Shown: positions 50,542 to 59,034 of the stretch, in pieces
How the letters are laid out: each line of letters begins with the position of its first letter
Position numbering within the stretch: the first letter of the stretch is position 1
DNA from: Nocardia carnea NBRC 14403
GTDB taxonomy: Bacteria > Actinomycetota > Actinomycetes > Mycobacteriales > Mycobacteriaceae
Assembly: GCF_000308515.1 (NCBI RefSeq)
Contig: NZ_BAFV01000039.1
Span: 62,001-126,000 of the forward strand
Reading direction: 5' to 3'
DNA: 64,000 nt
Notes under the pieces: model-generated
Told to the model about the DNA's origin: nothing
Databases searched by the model: none
What the model saw: only the letters and a program-made list of their open reading frames with translations
Program-made: the position numbers and the translations under genes

Positions 50542-51840
50542 ATGTCTGCTGGATCACATCCGCTCGCCGCAGCGCTTCCCGAACCGGTACAGCTCGCGCG
50601 CACCCGGGTCGCCGGCATCGTCTACGACCGCGCCGAGGAAATCGCCGAACAGGGCAGCACCGCCATCCTCGCCCAGGTCCCCGGCTACGCCGGCCGCGAC
50701 AGCGAATTCCGCGCCGACGTCCACGACCAGGTGGCCCGGCTGTGCCGCACCGGACTGGGCGCACTACTGGACCAGCGCCGGGTCACCGCGACGGATCTCG
50801 CCCATACCCGCCGGGCGGCGGTGCGGCGCGCCCGATCCGGACTCCCACTGGCCGATTACATCACCGCGTTCCGGCTCGGCCAGCAGACCGTCTGGAAGAA
50901 CCTGATCGCGCACGCCGGCGATTCACCCACCGCCCGGGACGCGACACTGTCGCTGGTACTCCCGCTCACCCGGTACTGCGATCTGATCAGCACCGAAGCC
51001 ACGCAGGCGTACCTGGATTTCCAGCAGCATCAATCGGCCGAAGCCGGTCGCGAGGAGCACGATCTGGCCCAAGCGCTGCTCGGCGGCACGCTCCCCGAAC
51101 GTGGGCCGCTCCCGGCGGCCGCGGCCGCCCACGGTATCGGCCCTGCCCCCGGGGAACGCTTCGTCGTCATCGCGGCGGCCGTCCTGGACAGCAGTGAACG
51201 CAGTGCGCATTCCGCTACCGAAGCGCCGCATATCGTTTCGTCGGCGCTGGCACGCACCGGGGTCAACGGGCACCGCACCTTGGCCGTCGCCCGTGATACC
51301 GATATCGTCGCCGTCGCCGGGCTCGGCCGCGCCACGGCCGGCGAACTGTGCTCCAGACTGCGACGTACCCGCGACACCCTCCTCGCGGAAGGCATCACCA
51401 CCGCGTTCGGGATAAGCACAGTAGTCACCGGTGTGGAACAACTCCCCCGCGGCCGGCAGGAAGCGGTCTCGGCACTGGACCTGCTGCCCGACAGCGGCGG
51501 CGTCCTGGCGCTGCCCGAACTCACCCCGTTCCGGTATCTCGTCCTCAGTTCGGACGAGACCGCACGCAGCCTCGTCGACCCGCGAATCGCTCGCGCCCTC
51601 GCCGACGACCAGGCCAAGGGCGGGGTACTCGCCGATACCATCCGGGCCTTCATCGCTGCCGATACGAATCTGCGCGAGGCGGCGGACGCCCTGCGCATCC
51701 ACCACAACACCGCCAAATACCGGTTACGCCGAATCCAGCAACTGACCGGCCGCAATATCCGCACCGTCACCGATCTCGTCGAGCTCCTGGTTGCGATCGA
51801 ACTCCGGCAGGTACCGGTCCCGGTACGACACGAACGCTGA
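50542..51840 (+). CDS. PucR-family transcriptional regulator
   Basis: A 432-residue regulator. A long N-terminal helical domain is followed by a central GGDEF-like fold and a C-terminal PucR helix-turn-helix (NLREAADALRIHHNTAKYRL and RIQQLTGRN). PucR-type proteins activate purine, amino acid or aromatic catabolism genes. Its divergent placement 230 bases from livG suggests that it controls the transporter. The ATG at 50542 is chosen; the GTG at 50527 is an alternative. A TTGACA lies at 50507-50512. Confidence 0.85.
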   Translation: MSAGSHPLAAALPEPVQLARTRVAGIVYDRAEEIAEQGSTAILAQVPGYAGRDSEFRADVHDQVARLCRTGLGALLDQRRVTATDLAHTRRAAVRRARSGLPLADYITAFRLGQQTVWKNLIAHAGDSPTARDATLSLVLPLTRYCDLISTEATQAYLDFQQHQSAEAGREEHDLAQALLGGTLPERGPLPAAAAAHGIGPAPGERFVVIAAAVLDSSERSAHSATEAPHIVSSALARTGVNGHRTLAVARDTDIVAVAGLGRATAGELCSRLRRTRDTLLAEGITTAFGISTVVTGVEQLPRGRQEAVSALDLLPDSGGVLALPELTPFRYLVLSSDETARSLVDPRIARALADDQAKGGVLADTIRAFIAADTNLREAADALRIHHNTAKYRLRRIQQLTGRNIRTVTDLVELLVAIELRQVPVPVRHER

Positions 51841-52021
51841 TCCGCCCCCGCCTATCCCGTGGCGACCCGCAGCGCGCCGAGGTCCCGCACGGCCACCCCA
51901 CACGTGGGTATCATTTGCGGCCGTACGCGAAACGTGTACCGGCCGAGCATTTTCGAGCAGGTAGTTCCGGCCGTTCCGGACTGCGCCCGGAGTGCCGGCG
52001 CACAACCGCAGGGGGTATCAG

Positions 52022-53281
52022 GTGACAGGGCAGTCCCGACCGGCGTCCACGCAACGTCGCGGTAGCACCGTCACACCGGCGGATTCCACCGGTTCCCGAA
52101 TCCCGCTCTACTCTCGCGAATTCGCGACCGACCCACACGGGTTCTACCAGTGGATGCGACGGCGTTTCGGCACGCTGGTCCCGGTCGACCTCGCGCCCGG
52201 GGTGCCCGCCACCCTCGTGGTGGACGACCGGACGGCGCGGCGAATCCTCGACGATCCCGGCCATTTCCCGTCCGATCCCCGCGCCTGGCAGCAGAAAGCA
52301 CCGGCCGGACTGCCGATCGTGCCGATGATGCACTGGCGGCCCAATCCGCTGCGCACGCACGGCCCGGACCATGACCGTTATCGGGCCGCCACGGTGGACG
52401 CACTGGCCGGCGTGGACCCGAATTCGCTGCGTACCACTGTTTCGCGTATCGCCATGGATCTGATCAACCGGTTCTGCTCCGAAGGCACCGCCGATCTGCT
52501 CGACCGGTACGTGGTGCCACTGGTGTTCCGGACGATGGACGATATCCTCGGCTGCCCGCCCGAACTCGGCGACCGGCTGTATCTCGCACTGACCGAGATG
52601 ATCGACGGCGCCGCAGACGACGGTTCCGAGCCCCGGATCCAGCGGCTCCTCGGCGAGCTGATCGCGGTCAAACGTGCCGAACCCGGCGACGATGTCACCA
52701 GCCGCCTGATCCGGCACCCGGCGAACCTGTCCGACGAGGAGCTCGTTCACCAACTACTGGGCCTGTACTGGACCGGGATCGAACCGCCCCGCAATCTGAT
52801 CGCCAATACGCTGCTGCTGACCCTCACCGACCCGCGGTTCACCAGTGATCACACCGGTTTCGCGCCACCCGCGCGCGACGCACTCGACGAGGTGCTGGCG
52901 AGCGACCCGCCGCTGGCGAATCACAGCATCAGCTATCCCCCGCTTCCCGTAATGGTCGACGATGTCCTGCTACCCGCGGATCAGCCGGTACTCATCGGCG
53001 CGACCGCCTGCCACGGCGACCCCGACCGGTCGACCACACCCGTTCCCGATGAGGACCGGAACCTGGCCTGGGGCCGCGGAGCGCACGCGTGCCCGGTGCA
53101 GGCCCGCACGATTTCCCGGCTGCTCGCCGAGGAGGCGGTCGATCAACTACTCGACGCGCTCCCCGATCTGAGTCCCGCGTTCGACCCGGGCCGGACGATC
53201 TGGCGGCCGGGCCCGTTCCATCGCGCGCTCATCGCGCTCCCGGTTCGGTTCCCGCCCGCACCGGGGATGCCGCTGGGCTGA
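52022..53281 (+). CDS. Atypical cytochrome P450 (conservon CYP156/157-like)
   Basis: A 419-residue P450-fold protein. The heme region reads LAWGRGAHACPVQ: Trp replaces Phe and Pro follows the Cys ligand. The K-helix, normally ExxR, reads EVLA, so the Arg is missing, and the I-helix acid-alcohol pair is replaced by TGIEPP. These changes match the P450s of Streptomyces conservons (cvnE type), some of which lack ExxR. The partner conservon genes (kinase, roadblock, DUF742 and GTPase) are not adjacent. The GTG at 52022 follows aggggg. Catalysis may be lost or unusual. Confidence 0.82.
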   Translation: MTGQSRPASTQRRGSTVTPADSTGSRIPLYSREFATDPHGFYQWMRRRFGTLVPVDLAPGVPATLVVDDRTARRILDDPGHFPSDPRAWQQKAPAGLPIVPMMHWRPNPLRTHGPDHDRYRAATVDALAGVDPNSLRTTVSRIAMDLINRFCSEGTADLLDRYVVPLVFRTMDDILGCPPELGDRLYLALTEMIDGAADDGSEPRIQRLLGELIAVKRAEPGDDVTSRLIRHPANLSDEELVHQLLGLYWTGIEPPRNLIANTLLLTLTDPRFTSDHTGFAPPARDALDEVLASDPPLANHSISYPPLPVMVDDVLLPADQPVLIGATACHGDPDRSTTPVPDEDRNLAWGRGAHACPVQARTISRLLAEEAVDQLLDALPDLSPAFDPGRTIWRPGPFHRALIALPVRFPPAPGMPLG

Positions 53282-53398
53282 TCACCCGCAGCGGGCGCAC
53301 CGGTCCCGGCGACAGGACACCGGCCCCTAACGCCGGGCACCCGGTCGGCGATTATCCCGGTGTAGGTGCTCGTCGATCCAGCTGTATGGAGGCTACCG

Positions 53399-53509
53399 AT
53401 GCTCACTCCGGCCGTCGTCCCGTCCAACCCCGTTCAAGGCCTGATCATGGAACTGAGCCGGCTGTTGTGCACTCTGTCGTCGGGCGAGGGTTGCATGGTC
53501 ATCATGTAG
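53399..53509 (+). CDS. Possible 36-residue peptide between P450 and kinase
   Basis: An ATG at 53399 with tggagg six bases upstream opens a 36-codon frame to a TAG at 53507. The peptide has a hydrophobic middle (NPVQGLIMELSRLLCTLSS) and two Cys. It resembles nothing I know. Support is only the ribosome site and the gap it fills, so it may be chance. Confidence 0.25.
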   Translation: MLTPAVVPSNPVQGLIMELSRLLCTLSSGEGCMVIM

Positions 53510-53579
53510 GCGGCCGGGCCGGTAGGGGGTTGGTGTAAGCTGGCGAAGTCGCCGTTCGGCAACTCCTCCGCATCCCAAA

Positions 53580-53608
53580 AGTATCTGTAACCGCCAGTTA
53601 CAGATACT
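53580..53608. promoter_or_regulatory. Perfect 12-bp inverted repeat, candidate operator before the kinase
   Basis: AGTATCTGTAAC and GTTACAGATACT flank the five bases cgcca. Such a long perfect, AT-leaning palindrome stands out in this GC-rich DNA. It is typical of TetR-type operators. It lies 64 bases before the kinase start; no TetR gene is near. Confidence 0.55.
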
Positions 53609-53671
53609 GCTGGAGTTTCGCACTCGCCGATCCACCTGTTTCCGGGCCTCTCCCAGCGTTACCATGCGCAG

Positions 53672-56037
53672 ATGGGGCAACCCGCCACACCACGCGCGGA
53701 CACCCTCGGGCGATTGCACGGCGATCAGCTCGCGGAAACCCTGCGCCGGTTCACCGCGGCGTGGCAGGATTCGCCCCCACCTCCCGATCTCGCCCGGTAC
53801 CTGCCCGGGCCCACCGCCCTCCGGCGCGTGGCACTCATCGAATTGATCAAGATCGACCTCGTCCAGCGCCGGCGATGCACCGGACAGGACAAACGCCTCG
53901 CCGAGTATCTGGCCGAAATCCCGGAACTGGGCGATCGGCCGCTACCCCCGGATCTCGTCTACGAGGAATACCACCAGCGTCGCGCCGCGGGAAAATCGGT
54001 CGACCCCGACGAATACACGGCCGAGTACCCGGAGCAGGCCGCGGAGCTGTCCGAACTCCTGGCGACCGGCGAGTACCGCAGCACGCTGTTCGGAAGCGCA
54101 ACCGGCGAAAAACCGGCAACCGTCGACCATATCGAGGCCGGTACCCGGATCGACGATTTCGATCTGCTCACCCTGCTCGGCCGCGGCGCCTTCGCCCAGG
54201 TCTTCCTGGCCCGGCAGCGCACCATGCAGCGGCTGGTCGCGGTGAAGATCTCCGCCGATTCCGGCACCGAACCGCAGACGCTCACCCAGCTCGACCACGA
54301 CTACATCGTGCGGGTCTTCGATCGGCACACCCTGCCCGCACCACGGCTTCGACTCCTGTACATGCAGTACATCCCCGGCGGGACCCTGCTGACCGTACTC
54401 GGCAAAGTCCGCGACACCCCGCCGCCCGATCGCACCGGGACACTCCTGCTGACCGCGATCGACGAAGTCCTCGAGGACAAAGGCGAGATCCGCCCCGCCG
54501 AATCCGCTGCCCGCACCGAACTGTCGGCGCCGACCTGGCCCGAGACCGTGGCCTGGCTGGGCACCCGGCTGGCCCGGGCCCTGGACCACGCGGACCGGGC
54601 CGGTGTCCTGCATCGCGACGTCAAACCGGCGAACGTCCTGCTCACCGCGGAAGGAATACCGAAGCTCGCCGACTTCAACATCAGTTTCGGGGCAACTGTG
54701 GCGGGGTCGAGTCCGGTGGCGTATTTCGGCGGGTCACTCGCCTATATGTCGCCCGAACAACTCGCCGTCATCCACCCCGGCCTCCCGGGCGCCGGCCGTT
54801 CGATGACACCGCCACCGCCACCGATCCCGCCACACACCACCCGGAAACCACCGCGGCGAGACCAGTCCTGCATTCATCGGAGCCGGCCGTTCCCGAAGAC
54901 ACGGCCGCCGGAGCGCCACCCGCACCGGCAGGCCCCGCGCCCACCGAATCGCCCCCGCAGCCGCCCCCTGGAGACCGGACCACCCTCGAAGCCATGCTCT
55001 CGTTGCGGCGCCGCGGCGCCCGGGCCCTCCCCTACTCCGACCTTCCGCCGGAATGTCCCGCTGCGCTGCGCCGCACGCTCGTGCGAGCCCTCGATCCCGA
55101 TCCGGTCGGGCGCTGGGACCACGGCGCCGATATGGCGCGGCAACTGCAGATCTGCCTGGACCCCCGCGCACGAGATCTGGTGGACCCGCCGCGGGGCAGC
55201 CTCCGGCGCCGGGCCCGCGCGCTCCTGCATCCGATCATGTTCCTGTCCATCGCGGTACCGAACGCACTCGCCATCGGGTACAGCTACTATCACAATCGAG
55301 TCCTCATCATCGACGATCTGGATACCGGGGCGCACCAGATCTTCCAGCGGGTCGCGCCGATCACCTACGGTCTCGCATTTCTGGCCGGTTTCGTTGTCAC
55401 CACCGTGCTCACCGCGCATCTGGGTTCCGTGCTGCGCGGCCTCCGCCGCGGCGGGAGCGGCCGGAACAGTCGCAGCTACGACAACGCCACGCTGGCCCGC
55501 GCCCGCCGCGATACCCTGCTGCTGAGCAGTCGTACCGTGCTTGCCTGTTTCCTGCTCTGGGCGATCACCGGAATCGCCGTTCCGATCACGGTGCAGGCGT
55601 CCGGTAGCACGCTGGGTGTGGCGGCGTCCGCGCATTTCTTCGGGACCCAGATCGTCTGCGGCGCGATGGCCATGGCATATCCGTATTTCCTGGTCGGAAG
55701 CTATGCGGTGCGGTCGTTGTATCCGGCGTTCCTGCCGTTGGGTGGTGCGTTCGGCAGCGATGTGGGACAGTTGCGCGCATTGGATCGGCGCAGTACCTAT
55801 TTCCTGCTGCTCGCCGCGGCGGTCCCGCTACTCGGTGCGGCCGGTGCGACCTTCCTGCCGGCCGCCGATATCGCTGAGGTCCGGCCCGCACTGCGGGTGC
55901 TGTTGCTGGGTAGCGCACTCGCTTTCGCGGGGGCGTACCTGCTGTTCCGGACGCTCGAACGCGATATCGCCACACTCGAACGTGTGGTCGCCCGCGGAAT
56001 CGCCCCACACGCCGCGGATTCGGCGAGTACGGTATAG
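53672..56037 (+). pseudogene. Disrupted membrane-anchored Ser/Thr protein kinase (internal deletion with frameshift)
   Basis: The 5' part encodes an acidic N-terminal linker (EYLAEIPELG, EYHQRRAAGKSVDPDEYTAEYP) like that of planctomycete and actinobacterial kinases. A kinase domain follows: glycine loop GRGAFAQVF, AVKIS, LHRDVKPAN, DFN in place of DFG, and YMSPEQL. At about 54780-54795 the frame changes. The next frame continues with GRRPFDD, a Pro-rich linker, the C-lobe ending (LVRALDPDPVGRWDHGADMA) and six membrane segments. About 25 residues with the structural Asp and LYSLG...LWELLTG are missing. The original frame runs on as nonsense to 55525. The kinase is probably inactive. Confidence 0.75.
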
Positions 56038-56091
56038 CCACCGCATTGCTGCGGGGTGAATCGAAGCGGTGGGAAAGGCGGGGCACAGGAT

Positions 56092-58620
56092 ATGCACGAT
56101 CCGGGATCGCCGGGTATCGGATTCGTTCCATCGCAGGCCGATAGGTCCGCACCGGTATCGGGTGCCGGTCAGCTGCCCAGGTATCTACGCGGCGGATATC
56201 GCGATGCCACACCGTTGCTGACGGGCGCCCCGCGGCCGTCTACGGGACCGCGGCACAGCGCGGAACCGGCACCGCAGCGCCGCACGCTCGCCGCGCGCTA
56301 CCGCAGCGCCGATCCGATCGATCTCGACGGCGCCACGGTATATCCCATGTACAGCGAACAGTTGCCGACTCCGGCATCGGCACTGACGATGACCTTGCTG
56401 TCGGCGACACCACCGGCCGGATTGGCCGCCGTCGGTATCGGCCTGTCGGTGATCGACGGCTATATCGACCTCGACGACCGGCACCTGGCCGGCGTCGATA
56501 TCTGGCGCGATGCACTCGAACGCGGGATCACCTTCGACCTGGCGGCGGACTCCCCGGACGCCCTGTTCGCGCTCACGCCGGTGTGGTCGAATGCCGCGGG
56601 CGAACCCCAATCGTGGTCCGGTAACTACGGAATCGTCGTCGAACGCACAGAAACGGGCCGGACCGTCCTGTGGTGCAGTATGGGCGAAGGCCCACCCCAT
56701 TTCGCCGATCTGGTGATCGAGGTACGCAGCACTCCGCTCGACCCGCACCCCCACCTGTTCATGTCCGGGGCCATTCCCACCGTATCCACGGCCACGCCCC
56801 CGGAGCGCCCGAGCAATCGGCACCACTGGATGGAAAGCGACGATCCCGACTCGGACGATCCCGAATTCGACCCGTGGGCAGCGCATTACGAACCCGCCGC
56901 GGACGACTCGGCGCCGTCTGCCGACGAATCCCCCATCGAGCCGACCGCAGTCGAAGCCCTGGCGATATCGGCCGTGGACGACTCCCCCGCGGCACCGCTC
57001 ACCGACGATCCTGCAACGGGATCCACCACACCCGAATCCGGGCCGGCACCGGTTGTACACGAGCCCGAGTGGAAGCCCACCGCAGCCGATTCCGAGCCCG
57101 AACCCACCACGTCGGCGCCCACCCTGTCGGCGCCCGCTGTGTCCACGCCCGCTGTGTCGACGCCCAGCGCAGCCGACCCTCCAGCCCCACCCACCGTATG
57201 GGCGCACATCACAATCGACCCGCTGCCCACCCCCACCCCATCGGCACACACCACGATCGGTTCTCTGCCTGCACTCACCGCGGCAGCGCACACCACAATC
57301 GGTGCTCTGTCCGAAATCACCTCGTCGGCACACACCACAACCGACCCGCTGCCCACACCCACCACCTCGGCACACACCACGATCGGCGCTGTCCCTCCAC
57401 TTACCGCGCCGGAGCACACCACAGTCGGCGCGCCGGCTGTATCGGTACCGGCCACAACCAACCCCGCGGCCGCACCCACGGTATCGACGCCCACCACCGG
57501 CGACCTCGCCTCCGCACCTCAGGCACTCGCCCCCCTGACAGCGACCACAACCCGCAACTCCCCGCCGGCACCGAGAATCCACAACTCGCTGACGGCCCCC
57601 GCAGACAGCGACCATTCGGGCACACCCGCAGTCGAGTCCGCTGCAATCGCCCGCCATTCACCGGCGGCACACAGCGCAGCGAAACGGTTGACGACGCCCC
57701 CGGCACCCGATTCTCCGACCGAATCACCTGTCGGCAAAACTGTGTGGACATCCGGCGCAGCCGATTCCGTGACCGAATCCGCGGAGGACGATGCCGAGAT
57801 ACAGGGTTATCCCTGCAGTTTCGCCGATATCCAACTGTCCGCCCCGGCATACGCGGACGAACCGGACCACACCGCTGACCTGGAGGCCACCGCACCGCAC
57901 CGCGCACTGGCCGACGATTTCACCGGCTACGACGATCCGCTCACGGGAACAGAGGCGGGCCGCCGCTACTCGGACGACGCGGATTCCCCTCCGGACACCG
58001 GGCGGTACGGATGGGCCGAGAACCCGGAACTCACAGGCCTCGTACCGGTCATCCGTGATGCCGGATTCACCGACTACGGCCCCGAGCCGTCCCGCCCCGC
58101 GGCGACCGATTCCATCGCCAGTACGTCCCCGTACTGCACACCACTGCTTTCCGGAGACGACATGGGCACGGAATACGCTGTGCGCGACGATCATTCGATG
58201 GTGGATACCCTCGCCGACGGTTCGCTCGCGCCGGTGCCGCCCGTTGATCTGCCGTATACCGACGACGAGATCGACCCGGCTCGCCTCCATTCGCTCGGCG
58301 CGGTGGCGCACGCCCAGGGTGACGACGACCGCGCACACCTGCTGTGGACCCGCGCCGCGCGGGCCGGGCACCTGGGCGCCACCTACGATCTCGGCGCGTT
58401 ATCGCTGCATCGGAACGATCCCCGCGCCGCGGAACGCTGGTGGCGGGCCGCGGCCGGCCGGCGGATGATCCCCGCCATGGCCGAACTCGCGGTGCTCCTG
58501 GAACAGCGCGGCGCCGTCGCGGAGGCTCATATGTGGCGCACCCAAGCGGTGGCCGAAGAGGTGATCGCCACCGCGACGCGTCGCCCGGCCGCCGGCGAAA
58601 TACTCACCGGCATGCACTGA
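56092..58620 (+). CDS. Large Pro/Thr-rich disordered protein with C-terminal Sel1-like repeats
   Basis: An 842-residue protein. Residues about 75-215 form an unidentified folded domain (LTMTLLSATPPAGLAAVGIG to VIEVRSTPL). A long acidic and Pro/Thr/Ala-rich region follows, holding six 14-residue tandem repeats. The last 110 residues contain Sel1/TPR-like helices (LHSLGAVAHAQGDDDRAHLL, TYDLGALSLHRNDPRAAERW). It follows the kinase gene by 54 bases and may have been its substrate or scaffold; this is inference. The ATG at 56092 is used, with a GTG at 56056 as alternative. I do not recognise the family. Confidence 0.7.
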   Translation: MHDPGSPGIGFVPSQADRSAPVSGAGQLPRYLRGGYRDATPLLTGAPRPSTGPRHSAEPAPQRRTLAARYRSADPIDLDGATVYPMYSEQLPTPASALTMTLLSATPPAGLAAVGIGLSVIDGYIDLDDRHLAGVDIWRDALERGITFDLAADSPDALFALTPVWSNAAGEPQSWSGNYGIVVERTETGRTVLWCSMGEGPPHFADLVIEVRSTPLDPHPHLFMSGAIPTVSTATPPERPSNRHHWMESDDPDSDDPEFDPWAAHYEPAADDSAPSADESPIEPTAVEALAISAVDDSPAAPLTDDPATGSTTPESGPAPVVHEPEWKPTAADSEPEPTTSAPTLSAPAVSTPAVSTPSAADPPAPPTVWAHITIDPLPTPTPSAHTTIGSLPALTAAAHTTIGALSEITSSAHTTTDPLPTPTTSAHTTIGAVPPLTAPEHTTVGAPAVSVPATTNPAAAPTVSTPTTGDLASAPQALAPLTATTTRNSPPAPRIHNSLTAPADSDHSGTPAVESAAIARHSPAAHSAAKRLTTPPAPDSPTESPVGKTVWTSGAADSVTESAEDDAEIQGYPCSFADIQLSAPAYADEPDHTADLEATAPHRALADDFTGYDDPLTGTEAGRRYSDDADSPPDTGRYGWAENPELTGLVPVIRDAGFTDYGPEPSRPAATDSIASTSPYCTPLLSGDDMGTEYAVRDDHSMVDTLADGSLAPVPPVDLPYTDDEIDPARLHSLGAVAHAQGDDDRAHLLWTRAARAGHLGATYDLGALSLHRNDPRAAERWWRAAAGRRMIPAMAELAVLLEQRGAVAEAHMWRTQAVAEEVIATATRRPAAGEILTGMH
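57202..57453 (+). repeat. Six 42-bp in-frame tandem repeats (14-residue AHTTIG units)
   Basis: Consecutive 14-codon units begin AHITID, AHTTIG, AHTTIG, AHTTTD, AHTTIG and EHTTVG. The variation between units is mostly in the last eight residues. The repeat keeps the reading frame throughout, so copy number can change without breaking the gene. Confidence 0.8.
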
Positions 58621-59001
58621 GGCGGCACCAGGCCGTCGGGGCCCGAAAATCACTTGAAGGCGCGACCGGTTCCGGCAACGATATCTCTACCACCATGGAT
58701 ACGGCCGCCAAGTTGTGCCGCCGATCGTTGCACCACCGTCTTCGCCGACGGCAGAGCGGTTGTCGCGGTCGGTATCGGCGACGGATTCGGCAGTCTGCCG
58801 GCGGCTCCGGAATCGGATGATTCGTACCGGGAGCCGGTTGAGTGTGCGGTTGTTCGACGGCTGATCACTACTGCGCGGCCGGCGGATGCAGTTACCGGGA
58901 ACGACACCGGCCGGGTTGCCGTGCGACTCCACGCGGAGGCAGGTCCGATGAGTTTCGGGCGCGACGACGGTCCAAGGTGGTGATGCCCACCCGGTCGCCA
59001 C
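58621..59001. other. 380-bp non-coding stretch
   Basis: Between the Sel1-repeat gene and the MFS gene there are only short overlapping frames with no recognisable product. I see no repeat or strong hairpin. The right end leads into the candidate promoter of the MFS gene. Confidence 0.4.
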
Positions 59002-59024
59002 TTGACCTAAACCATTGTCGAGGT
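59002..59024 (+). promoter_or_regulatory. Candidate MerR/SoxR-type promoter of the MFS gene
   Basis: TTGACC at 59002-59007 overlaps the partial palindrome ACCTAAACCATTGTCGAGGT (59005-59024), which has the ACCT...AGGT ends of SoxR-like operators. It ends 10 bases before the start codon, so a short or leaderless transcript would result. The -10 region is poor. Confidence 0.3.
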
Positions 59025-59034
59025 TGTTGAGTTC

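Noticed and set aside
57202-57453. Possible CRISPR or satellite array
   Set aside because: The 42-bp units are adjacent without spacers, diverged and in frame with a protein, so they are a coding tandem repeat.
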